A stretch of DNA of 6,268 bases from Bacillota bacterium (GTDB lineage: Bacteria > Bacillota_A > Clostridia > Peptostreptococcales > Anaerovoracaceae). The stretch's first letter is position 1. Each line of letters begins with the position of its first letter. Both the position numbers and the translations under genes were made by a program. The stretch is from NCBI GenBank assembly GCA_017437925.1, contig JAFRWQ010000045.1, positions 1-6,268 on the forward strand, read 5' to 3'. Below, one piece after another: positions 1 through 5,801 of this stretch. The notes below the pieces were generated by a model. That model did not search any database. It was not told the DNA's origin and saw only the letters and a list, made by a program, of their open reading frames with translations.

Positions 1-354
1 CTGAAGCTGGGCCATGATCTCTTCCATGGTCATCGAGGGGGAAAGGACGAAATCGCCGGCCTGATAGCTGGGTCCCAGACCCAAAAGCTTGGTCTTGATG
101 ATGAAGATGTCCTTGTCCTCGATGATGCCCTCCACCATGAGCCTTTCGGCGAAGCTGTTGTAGCTCTCGCCGCGCTTTACGGTGAACTCGACCTGGGTGG
201 TATCGCCGGGTTTAAAGGCCTCGTTATAGTATTTGTAGTAGTTGATCTTGTCGTAGCCCTTTTTGATAAGGACCCCGATAAAGACGACTACGGCAATAAA
301 CAGGGCCAATCCTATCAGCCCTGCTATGCTCCTCGATCTGGTCTCTCTGTCCAC
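1..354 (-). CDS. mltG: Endolytic transglycosylase MltG (YceG family), N-terminal part; 3' end outside window
   Basis: MltG is an inner-membrane lytic transglycosylase that cuts nascent peptidoglycan strands and so sets their length. The 118 visible codons read without a stop to the window edge. Residues 1-9 are a short charged cytoplasmic tail (VDRETRSRS), residues 10-30 a membrane helix (IAGLIGLALFIAVVVFIGVL), and the rest lies outside the membrane. Residues 53-118 match the LysM-like region of the family: VEFTVKRGESYNSFAERL, then GII..KDIFIIKTK, then SYQAGDFVLSPSMTMEEIMAQL. The catalytic glutamate lies further on, beyond the window. The start is inferred: an in-frame TAG lies 18 bases upstream, and the only usual start codon before the membrane helix is GTG at 352-354, 4 bases after the efp stop. 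Its Shine-Dalgarno is poor (AGGG about 9 bases away), so translation may depend on ribosomes finishing efp. The family call is firm; the exact start less so. Confidence 0.85.
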   Translation of the reverse strand, partial: MDRETRSRSIAGLIGLALFIAVVVFIGVLIKKGYDKINYYKYYNEAFKPGDTTQVEFTVKRGESYNSFAERLMVEGIIEDKDIFIIKTKLLGLGPSYQAGDFVLSPSMTMEEIMAQLQ

Positions 355-358
355 TTGA

Positions 359-919
359 CTAAGCCCTGCCTATGTACTCTCCGCCCTCGCGGGTATCGAT
401 CTGGATCTTTTCACCGACTTCGATGAAGATGGGGACCTGAACGATAGCGCCGGTCTCGACGGTAGCGGCCTTGGTCACGTTGGTGGCGGTGTTGCCCTTG
501 ACGCCGGGCTCGCAGTCGATGACCTCAAGGGTCACGAAGCTTTCGGCCTCGACGGAGAAAGCATTGCCCTGGAAGAACCTGACGGTGGCCATGTCGTTCT
601 CGCGCATCCACTTGATGGCGTCTTCGACCTGCTCAAAAGCCAGGGGGATCTGGTCGTAAGTCTCGGGATCCATGAAGTAATAGAGCTCTCCGTCGTTGTA
701 GAGATACTGCATCTTCTTGGTCTCGATATGGGCTTCTTCGAACTTGTCGCTGGGGCTGAAGGCCTCTTCTCTGGTGGCTCCGGTCAGGATGTTCCTGTAC
801 TTGGTGCGCACGAAGGCTGCTCCCTTGCCGGGCTTTACGTGCTGAAAGCTTACGACAACGCAGGGATCGCCGTTAACGATGAAGGTCTTGCCGTTTCTGA
901 AGTCACTGGCGTATATCAT
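359..919 (-). CDS. efp: Elongation factor P
   Basis: EF-P binds ribosomes stalled on consecutive prolines, between the P and E sites, and promotes peptide-bond formation. The 186-residue protein has the full family length and three beta-barrel domains: a KOW-like domain (about 1-65) and two OB folds (about 66-128 and 130-186). The tip loop reads [12 protein letters not shown] at 29-40, which places the residue that is normally modified at Lys32. In B. subtilis the equivalent lysine carries 5-aminopentanol; in E. coli it is beta-lysylated. No modification enzyme is encoded here, so the chemistry cannot be told. The C-terminus ([19 protein letters not shown]) is the family signature, with one extra glycine compared with the common RTGEY. 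The ATG at 917-919 is preceded by GGAGG at a 6-base spacing. It follows an Xaa-Pro peptidase gene, a common arrangement in Bacillota, and is followed by mltG after 4 bases. Confidence 0.98.
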   Translation of the reverse strand: MIYASDFRNGKTFIVNGDPCVVVSFQHVKPGKGAAFVRTKYRNILTGATREEAFSPSDKFEEAHIETKKMQYLYNDGELYYFMDPETYDQIPLAFEQVEDAIKWMRENDMATVRFFQGNAFSVEAESFVTLEVIDCEPGVKGNTATNVTKAATVETGAIVQVPIFIEVGEKIQIDTREGGEYIGRA

Positions 920-972
920 ATTTATCCTCCGTAAATTTTATTGCTGTAAAAAGTAACAAACAGTCTGTCACA
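920..972 (-). other. AT-rich spacer upstream of efp, the only sizeable gap in the cluster
   Basis: These 53 bases between the aminopeptidase stop and the efp start hold the efp ribosome binding site and are richer in A and T than the flanking genes. On the minus strand there is a TAAAAT at 935-940 that could serve as a -10 box, but the hexamer 17 bases upstream (CTGTTT) is a poor -35. No stable hairpin followed by a T run is visible, so there is no sign of an intrinsic terminator. Read-through from the upstream gene is the simplest reading; a weak internal promoter for efp-mltG cannot be excluded. Confidence 0.4.
926..930 (-). promoter_or_regulatory. Shine-Dalgarno site of efp
   Basis: GGAGG lies 6 bases before the efp ATG and fixes that start. 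It is among the strongest sites in the window, which suits the high expression expected of EF-P. Confidence 0.85.
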
Positions 973-2046
973 CTAAAGTATTATAAGCTCTTTCGGTGAA
1001 CACGCAAGGTTTATTATACCATCTGCCGTGATTATTGCCAAGTCCTCAATTCTGACGCCGAATTTCCCCGGTAGATATATGCCCGGTTCGATGGAGACGA
1101 CGGTATCGGGGGCTATGGTCCCGTTGTAGAGCTTGCTGAAGCGGGGCATCTCGTGGACCTGAAGGCCCACTCCGTGGCCCAGGCTGTGGCCGAAATAAGG
1201 GCCGTAGCCTGCTTCCGTTATAATGTCTCTCGCAAAGGCGTCGCACTGTATGCCGGTGAGCCCCGCGCGTATCTTTTCGCAGGCGTTGAGCTGGGCTTTG
1301 AGGACGGTGTCGTAGACCTTCCTCATCTCTTCGGTGGGCTCGCCGATCGCGACTGTCCTGGTCATGTCGGAGCAGTAGCCTTCGACTATGCAGCCGAAGT
1401 CGAGAGTGAGGAAATCGCCCTTCTGAAGCTTTCTTAAGCCCGGCACCCCGTGGGGATAGGAGCTGTTGGGCCCCGAAACCGCTATGGTGCCGAAGGAAAG
1501 TCCCGAAGCCCCGTGGGACCTCATGTAATACTCAAGCTCGGCCGCGATCTCGGACTCGGTCATTCCGGCCTTGATGAAGTCAAGCATGTGCATGAAACCT
1601 TCGTCGCCCAGCTTTTCCGCGGCTGCTATCCTTCTGAGCTCCTCCTCGTCCTTGATCATCCTGAGGTCTTCCACAAGGCCGGTGATCGGGACAAGCTTTC
1701 TTTCGGGGACCGCGTCTTTTACCTGCAGGTATTCTCCCAGGCTTATGTGGTCCTTTTCAAGCCCCAGGCTTTCAAACTTAAGCTCTTTGAGCAGGTCGGT
1801 AAAAGCGGCTCCGCCGTTGCCTATCTCAAAGTACTTGAGATGGGCAAGGCCCTGGGCCATCTCCCTGTATCTGAAGTCGGTAATGACCCATGCGTCGTCG
1901 TTTGTGACCAGGATCTTGAGATCCCGGCCGCTCGTTCCTGTTACGTAACCTATGTTATAAATGTCGGTGAGCAGCAGAGCGTCTATTCCCCTGCTCTCAA
2001 AGCCTGCCCTTATGCGGGCGAGCCTGTTCTCGTATACCTTAGACAT
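973..2046 (-). CDS. M24B-family Xaa-Pro aminopeptidase (YqhT/PepP-like)
   Basis: This cytoplasmic metallopeptidase is expected to remove the N-terminal residue from peptides with proline in second position, using two divalent metal ions. The 357-residue length matches YqhT-like Xaa-Pro peptidases. Residues 1-125 form a creatinase-like N-terminal domain; about 135-357 form the pita-bread catalytic domain. The five metal ligands can be assigned as Asp216 (TLDFG), Asp227 (CSDMTRT), His291 (GHSLGHGVG), Glu320 (SIEPGIYLPG) and Glu334 (VRIEDLAII). His199 (SSYPHG) and His298 (QVHE) fit the conserved second-shell histidines. The start is the ATG at 2044-2046, inside the upstream YlbF-family gene (8-base overlap), preceded by AGGAGA with an 8-base spacer. 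Being next to efp fits a shared link to proline-rich sequence, although the two act at different stages. It could be named pepP or pepQ elsewhere; substrate preference (peptidase or dipeptidase) cannot be settled from sequence alone. Confidence 0.95.
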   Translation of the reverse strand: MSKVYENRLARIRAGFESRGIDALLLTDIYNIGYVTGTSGRDLKILVTNDDAWVITDFRYREMAQGLAHLKYFEIGNGGAAFTDLLKELKFESLGLEKDHISLGEYLQVKDAVPERKLVPITGLVEDLRMIKDEEELRRIAAAEKLGDEGFMHMLDFIKAGMTESEIAAELEYYMRSHGASGLSFGTIAVSGPNSSYPHGVPGLRKLQKGDFLTLDFGCIVEGYCSDMTRTVAIGEPTEEMRKVYDTVLKAQLNACEKIRAGLTGIQCDAFARDIITEAGYGPYFGHSLGHGVGLQVHEMPRFSKLYNGTIAPDTVVSIEPGIYLPGKFGVRIEDLAIITADGIINLACSPKELIIL

Positions 2047-2365
2047 TGAGCGACTCTCCTATGATCTTGTATATGTCGCTTATGATCTGGGACAGGGCCA
2101 TCTGGGACTGCAGATATGCCGCCGCCGAGGGATCGGACATGACTATGCCGTAGAGGGACTGGAGCTGGGCTCCCAGGTTCTCGTCCTTCTCGCCCATCAT
2201 CAGCTTGGTCTGGATCTCCATGCTCTTTTCCTGGAAATCCTCTATCATGTTCTTCAGCTGCTCGTTGCCGTCCACCTGGGCCTTTAAGGCCGCGTAGTTC
2301 TTGTACTGGTCGGTCTCCTTAAGGGATCTGACCAGATCGTATGCGATGTCGTAAACGTTCTGCAT
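2039..2365 (-). CDS. YlbF/YmcA-family protein (Com_YlbF), short cysteine-free form
   Basis: The 108-residue protein looks wholly alpha-helical and matches the YlbF/YmcA/YheA family: VYDIAYDLVRSLKETDQYK at 4-22, a central NEQLKNMIEDFQEKSMEIQ at 34-52, and the closing YLQSQMALSQIISDIYKII at 84-102. In B. subtilis two members, YlbF (RicF) and YmcA (RicA), join RicT in a complex that carries iron-sulfur clusters and helps RNase Y mature certain mRNAs; YheA is a shorter paralogue of less clear role. This protein has no cysteine at all and is shorter than RicF or RicA, so it is closer in form to YheA and probably cannot hold such a cluster. Its Shine-Dalgarno overlaps the stop codon of the RNase J gene, and its own end overlaps the aminopeptidase start by 8 bases. 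A role with RNase J is suggested by position only. Family call firm, function open. Confidence 0.9.
   Translation of the reverse strand: MQNVYDIAYDLVRSLKETDQYKNYAALKAQVDGNEQLKNMIEDFQEKSMEIQTKLMMGEKDENLGAQLQSLYGIVMSDPSAAAYLQSQMALSQIISDIYKIIGESLNV
2055..2060 (-). promoter_or_regulatory. Shine-Dalgarno site of the aminopeptidase gene, inside the upstream CDS
   Basis: AGGAGA lies 8 bases before the ATG at 2044-2046, within the last codons of the YlbF-family gene. It supports the start that overlaps the upstream gene by 8 bases. Confidence 0.75.
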
Positions 2366-2370
2366 TTTGT

Positions 2371-2376
2371 CCTCCT
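2371..2376 (-). promoter_or_regulatory. Shine-Dalgarno site of the YlbF-family gene overlapping the RNase J stop codon
   Basis: A full AGGAGG sits 5 bases before the ATG at 2363-2365. Its first two bases are also the last two bases of the RNase J stop codon TAG (2375-2377), so a ribosome ending RNase J stands on the initiation site of the next gene. This is the best Shine-Dalgarno match in the window. Confidence 0.88.
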
Positions 2377-4042
2377 AGATCTCTATAACTATGGGAAGTA
2401 TGACCGGGCTGCGGTTGAGCCTGTCGTAAAAGTAGTTTCTGAGCACGTCCCTGATGATCTTTCTTATAGCCTCGATGTCCTTCATCTGATCGTCGGTAGC
2501 GTCCATCAGCGCTTCTCTCACCAGTCCGGTGGCGTTCTGAAGTATGGTCCCGTACTCCTGGACGTATATGAAGCCTCTGGTATGAAGCTCGGGACCCGCG
2601 ATGATCTCGCGTATCGAGGTATCGTAAACCACGGTCGCTACCACAAGGCCCGCGACGGAAAGGTTCTTTCTCTCGTTGAGGACGACGCTTCCCACGTCGC
2701 CTATCCCGAGGCCGTCGACCATTATCGCTCCGCAGGTCACGGTCTCAGCGCTTAGACGGGCCTTCCCCTCAAAAAGCTCCACCACCATGCCGTTCTTTCC
2801 GATGATGATGTTATCCTGAGGTATGCCCATCTGCCTTGCCAGCTCGGCGTGGTACTGAAGGTGCCTCTGCTCGCCGTGGACCGGCATGAAGTATTCGGGC
2901 TTTAAGAGGGCCTGCATCAGCTTGAGCTCCTCCTGGTTTCCGTGGCCCGAAGCGTGGACGTCGGCTATCTCGTTGTATATGACCTTGGCGCCCTTCTCCA
3001 TCAGCTCGTTCACTATGTTGGAGACCGTCTTTTCGTTGCCCGGGACCGGCGAGGACGAAAGAATTACAGTATCCGTCGCCCTTATCCTGACCTGCTTGTG
3101 CTCTCCCGCCGCCATTCTGGCGAGGGCGCTCATGGTCTCTCCCTGGCTTCCGGTGGTTATGATCAGCAGGTCTTCGTCGTCGTAAAGCCTTAAGTCTTTA
3201 ATATCTATTAAGCTGCCCGCCGGTATGGTCATGTAGCCCAGCTCGGAAGCTATCCTTATCATGTTCTCCATGCTGCGCCCGCAGACGGCTATCTTTCTGC
3301 CGTTGGCCGCGGCCAGGTCCATGATCTTCTGGACTCTGTGCACATTGGAGGAAAAGCTGGCTATGATCACCCTTCCCTTGGCGGTCTTTAAGATGCTCTC
3401 AAGGGCCAGGCCCACCGAGCTTTCAGAGAGGGAGTGCCCCCTTCTTCCGGCATTGGTGCTGTCCGCCATAAGCAGGGAGACCCCTCCGTCCCCTATCTGC
3501 GAAAGCCTTGAAAAATCAAGCATCTGTCCGTCTATGGGCGTAAGGTCTATCTTGAAGTCTCCCGTGTGGAAGACCGTGCCCGCCGGGGTGTCTATGCAGA
3601 ACGCCAGGGAGTCGGCCACCGAATGGGTGGTGTGCAGGGTCTCTATGGTGAAGCTCCCGAGCCTAATGAAATCGCCCGCCGCTATCTCCTTGAGGTCTCC
3701 CTTTATGCCGTGCTCTTTAAGCTTGTATTCGATAAAGCCCAGGGTCAGCCTGCTGGCGTAAACGGGCACGTCAAATTCCTGCAGCAGGTAAGGGATGGCC
3801 CCTATGTGGTCCTCGTGGGCGTGGGTCACTATGAGTCCCCTTATCTTTTCAGCCCTCTCTCTGAGGTACGTGAAGTCGGGTATCACTATGTCTACGCCCA
3901 GCATGTCCGAATCGGGGAAGGCCATGCCGCAGTCCAGTATCACTATATCGTCTCCGTACTCGAAGACGGTTATGTTCTTTCCAATTTCCTGAAGGCCTCC
4001 GAGAGGCACTATTCTTAAAACTTCGTTTTGATTCTTCTTCAT
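2375..4042 (-). CDS. rnj: Ribonuclease J (RNase J1-like, catalytic residues intact)
   Basis: RNase J is a zinc-dependent 5'-to-3' exonuclease and endonuclease that degrades mRNA and matures rRNA in bacteria of this group. The 555-residue length equals that of B. subtilis RNase J1. The metallo-beta-lactamase domain (about 8-200, completed after about 350) carries THAHEDH at 73-79, giving metal ligands His74, His76, Asp78 and His79, followed by His140 (TTHS), Asp162 (HTGDFK) and His389 (PVHGE). The beta-CASP domain (about 205-345) is followed by ASGHG at 364-368. The C-terminal domain (about 445-555) ends RSPVILPIVIEI, as in RNase J1. RNase J2 proteins often lack part of the HxHxDH motif, so this is likely the active J1 type; here Ala75 replaces the usual glycine between the first two histidines. 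The ATG at 4040-4042 has AAAGGA just upstream, 17 bases after the small upstream gene ends. The stop TAG overlaps the next gene's Shine-Dalgarno. Confidence 0.97.
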   Translation of the reverse strand: MKKNQNEVLRIVPLGGLQEIGKNITVFEYGDDIVILDCGMAFPDSDMLGVDIVIPDFTYLRERAEKIRGLIVTHAHEDHIGAIPYLLQEFDVPVYASRLTLGFIEYKLKEHGIKGDLKEIAAGDFIRLGSFTIETLHTTHSVADSLAFCIDTPAGTVFHTGDFKIDLTPIDGQMLDFSRLSQIGDGGVSLLMADSTNAGRRGHSLSESSVGLALESILKTAKGRVIIASFSSNVHRVQKIMDLAAANGRKIAVCGRSMENMIRIASELGYMTIPAGSLIDIKDLRLYDDEDLLIITTGSQGETMSALARMAAGEHKQVRIRATDTVILSSSPVPGNEKTVSNIVNELMEKGAKVIYNEIADVHASGHGNQEELKLMQALLKPEYFMPVHGEQRHLQYHAELARQMGIPQDNIIIGKNGMVVELFEGKARLSAETVTCGAIMVDGLGIGDVGSVVLNERKNLSVAGLVVATVVYDTSIREIIAGPELHTRGFIYVQEYGTILQNATGLVREALMDATDDQMKDIEAIRKIIRDVLRNYFYDRLNRSPVILPIVIEI

Positions 4043-4059
4043 TTTTCCTTTCTTGATCT

Positions 4060-4329
4060 TCAGCGGGAAGCAAAGCCCCCGTCCAAAAGGGCTTTCGCGG
4101 CGCGGGCCATGAGCCCCATGTTGATGTCGTCAAGGGTAATGTAGGCCGAAAGCTCTTCGAAAAGCTGGCGCCCTATGGTCTCGTCGGGCTTTTCCAGGTA
4201 CATCTCAAGGACTGCCTCCAGCCTCCTGTCTTCGGCCGTCGCCGCCGTGTAGAGCATGGGAAAATCGTCCAGGCCCTCAAAGCCGGTCTCCCGTATGATC
4301 CCGGTGATCTCGTCTATAAGTCTTTTCAT
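4060..4329 (-). CDS. Hypothetical 89-residue acidic protein between rsfS and RNase J
   Basis: I do not recognise this family. The protein begins MKRLIDEITGIIRETGF, has a middle part rich in Glu and Leu (DRRLEAVLEMYLEKPDETI at 34-52) and a probable last helix (INMGLMARAAKALL at 69-82). By count it has 18 acidic residues against 10 Lys or Arg, no cysteine, no signal peptide and no membrane segment, so it is probably a small soluble helical protein. The start chosen is the ATG at 4327-4329, which overlaps the rsfS stop as ATGA; no good Shine-Dalgarno precedes it, so reinitiation by ribosomes ending rsfS is likely. A longer version starting at 4380 has GGAGAGG upstream, but its 17 extra residues are rich in Pro and Arg, as expected of a shadow of rsfS, and it would overlap rsfS by 55 bases. 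That the gene is real is supported by tight packing and the overlap; its role is unknown. Confidence 0.72.
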   Translation of the reverse strand: MKRLIDEITGIIRETGFEGLDDFPMLYTAATAEDRRLEAVLEMYLEKPDETIGRQLFEELSAYITLDDINMGLMARAAKALLDGGFASR

Positions 4330-4685
4330 AACTCGTTCTTGTGGGGGAAGTCTATGTCCAGGCGGACGCAGTCGTTCCATACCCTCTCCAGCTGGTAGTG
4401 GCTGCGCTGCTCGGGAGTGAGCAGGTTCACTATGATGTCGCCGTAATCCATGAGTATCCAGCCCGAGCTCTTGCCCTCGGTGTGGTGGACCAGTATGCCG
4501 TCTTCGGCCAGCTTGTCCTCAAGCTCGCCGGCCATGGCGCCCAGCTGCCTCATGTTCCTCGCGGTGCCTATGATGAGGTAGTCGGCAAAGCCTGACTTTT
4601 CGGCGATATCGATGACGTCGATGTCCTCGGCCTTCTTCTCATCCATGATCATGGCGATCCTGACCGCAATCTCTCTGTTTTCCAT
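4326..4685 (-). CDS. rsfS: Ribosomal silencing factor RsfS
   Basis: RsfS binds ribosomal protein uL14 on the 50S subunit and blocks joining to the 30S subunit, lowering translation when nutrients are short. The 119-residue protein is of normal length and is collinear with the family: EIAVRIAMIMDEKKAEDIDVIDI at the N-terminus is broken by family-typical positions EKKAEDI, then ADYLIIGTARNMRQLGAMA at 34-52, SSGWILMDYGDIIVNLL at 73-89 and RSHYQLERVWND at 94-105. The ATG at 4683-4685 follows AAGGAGA by 5 bases and lies 15 bases after the NadD-YqeK gene. In many Bacillota nadD, yqeK and rsfS are neighbours, and here the order is kept with the first two fused. Its TGA stop overlaps the start of the 89-residue gene. 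Confidence 0.96.
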   Translation of the reverse strand: MENREIAVRIAMIMDEKKAEDIDVIDIAEKSGFADYLIIGTARNMRQLGAMAGELEDKLAEDGILVHHTEGKSSGWILMDYGDIIVNLLTPEQRSHYQLERVWNDCVRLDIDFPHKNEL

Positions 4686-4690
4686 TCACT

Positions 4691-4697
4691 TCTCCTT
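4691..4697 (-). promoter_or_regulatory. Shine-Dalgarno site of rsfS
   Basis: AAGGAGA stands 5 bases before the rsfS ATG in the 15-base gap after the NadD-YqeK gene, so rsfS can start translation on its own rather than only by coupling. Confidence 0.8.
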
Positions 4698-4700
4698 AGC

Positions 4701-5801
4701 TTATTCCCCGCGGACCTTCCGCCGGTAATGATCTATAGCCTGCTGGGACAGGCCGTCGTAGGTCTGCCCCCCGGCAAGCACGTATTCTTTGGTGCTCTCA
4801 AGGAGAGCCAGCAGAGTCTCGTCTATGTCGTCCGAGACCCCCGCTCTCATTTCTTCTATGCCGGGAAAGCTCCTGGAAGGCTCCAGCTGGTCGGCCAGCT
4901 TTATGACCTTCTCAAGAAGGCTCATGCCGGGCCTTCCCGTGGTGTGATATTTAAGGGCGTTGAGCATGTCGGGATCCGAGATCCCGAAGAGCCTTTTGAG
5001 CTCTTCGGCGGCCTTGGCTCCGTGCTCCAGGTTCCCCGCGTCCTTGTAATTGTCGTGGAACCATGCGCAGACCTTGGCCTTGAAGGGATCCGCCCCGTAC
5101 TTTAGGGCGTACATCTCGGCGTACTCGACTACGCCCTTCGTGTGCCTTAGCCTCTTTTCGCTCTGGTGTTCTTTCGCGAAGTCCTCCAGGGTCTCAAGAA
5201 GCCCGGTGTAAAGACCCTTCTCCTCTATGTATTCGATGACGGGGTCGGGAGTCTGGTACCTGATGGAGCGGCCGGCCTGATGCCTTAAGCGCAGATCGCT
5301 CGAAGAGAGCTCCAGCTCGGGGATCTCAAGGCTTCTCGCGTCCGTACCGAAGCGCTCCTTAAGCTCTTCTATAAGCCTGTCCAGCTTTTCGCTGTCATAG
5401 CCCTTGCGCTTTCCCACCAGAAAGCTGTAGTTCCTCAGCAGGTCTTCGCTCCTGTACCAGCCCTTTATCCCCAGGAAGGCGTCGGTGCCCATGATGAAAT
5501 AGAGGCTTGAATCCGGGTACTGCTTTTGAAGAGCCTCCAAAGTATCGACGGTGTAGGACGTGCCCTGCCTCTTGAGCTCAATGTCGCTCAGCTCAAAATA
5601 GGGGTTGCCTCCGAAGGCGAGCCTGAGCATGTTCATCCTGTCCTCTCCGTCGGCTGCCTTGGCGCTGAGCTTAAAGGGCGAGATGAAGGTCGGTATGAAG
5701 ATCACCTTGTCCAGTTTAGCTTCTTCTCTCAGCTGCTCTGCCAGTATGAGGTGGCCCGAGTGGACCGGGTCGAAGCTTCCGCCGAATACTCCTATGCGCA
5801 T
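4701..5801 (-). CDS. nadD: NadD-YqeK fusion: nicotinate-nucleotide adenylyltransferase joined to an HD-domain (Ap4A hydrolase-type) protein
   Basis: One 366-residue reading frame holds two proteins that are usually separate neighbours. Residues 1-199 are NadD, which makes deamido-NAD from nicotinate mononucleotide and ATP: GGSFDPVHSGH at 7-17 (nucleotide-binding HxGH at 14-17), FIPT at 35-38, MGTDAF at 104-109, Trp115, and LSSSDLR at 165-171 (the ISSTxIR motif), ending PDPVIEYIEEKGLY. Residues from about 204 are a YqeK HD domain: LRHTKGV with His220, WFHD with His249-Asp250, His260, and YHTTGRPGMSLLEKVI at 285-300 followed by ADQLEPSR. B. subtilis-type YqeK proteins hydrolyse Ap4A to ADP. No linker of note separates the halves. 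Two oddities: the usual PPHK after FIP is SPFK (41-44), and the stretch between HD and YHTTG is about 20 residues shorter than I recall for B. subtilis YqeK. The ATG shares one base with the aspS stop (TAATG) and has only a weak Shine-Dalgarno, which suggests coupling to aspS. Confidence 0.95.
   Translation of the reverse strand: MRIGVFGGSFDPVHSGHLILAEQLREEAKLDKVIFIPTFISPFKLSAKAADGEDRMNMLRLAFGGNPYFELSDIELKRQGTSYTVDTLEALQKQYPDSSLYFIMGTDAFLGIKGWYRSEDLLRNYSFLVGKRKGYDSEKLDRLIEELKERFGTDARSLEIPELELSSSDLRLRHQAGRSIRYQTPDPVIEYIEEKGLYTGLLETLEDFAKEHQSEKRLRHTKGVVEYAEMYALKYGADPFKAKVCAWFHDNYKDAGNLEHGAKAAEELKRLFGISDPDMLNALKYHTTGRPGMSLLEKVIKLADQLEPSRSFPGIEEMRAGVSDDIDETLLALLESTKEYVLAGGQTYDGLSQQAIDHYRRKVRGE

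Noticed and set aside
935..963. Possible sigma-A promoter for efp (TAAAAT as -10 box)
   Set aside because: The hexamer at the right distance, CTGTTT, matches the -35 consensus poorly, and shifting the spacer by one base does not help.
960..968. Small inverted repeat (ACAG-T-CTGT) after the aminopeptidase stop
   Set aside because: Four-base arms with a one-base centre are too short for a terminator stem and expected by chance; no T run follows.
1450..2049. 199-codon open frame on the plus strand opposite the aminopeptidase
   Set aside because: The minus-strand frame carries all five M24 metal ligands and a Shine-Dalgarno; the plus-strand translation shows no family pattern and is a shadow of biased codon use.
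3261..4018. Open frames of 166 and 150 codons on the plus strand opposite RNase J
   Set aside because: They lie wholly within a full-length RNase J gene with intact catalytic motifs and their translations resemble no protein family.
3849..4133. 94-codon minus-strand frame across the RNase J start
   Set aside because: It overlaps the ends of two better supported genes, and its translation is rich in Arg, Pro and Ser, as expected of a shifted frame.
4330..4380. Longer start for the 89-residue gene, with GGAGAGG upstream
   Set aside because: The added residues are Pro/Arg-rich and unlike the rest, they coincide with rsfS coding sequence, and the ATGA overlap start fits the packing of this cluster. 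Not fully excluded.
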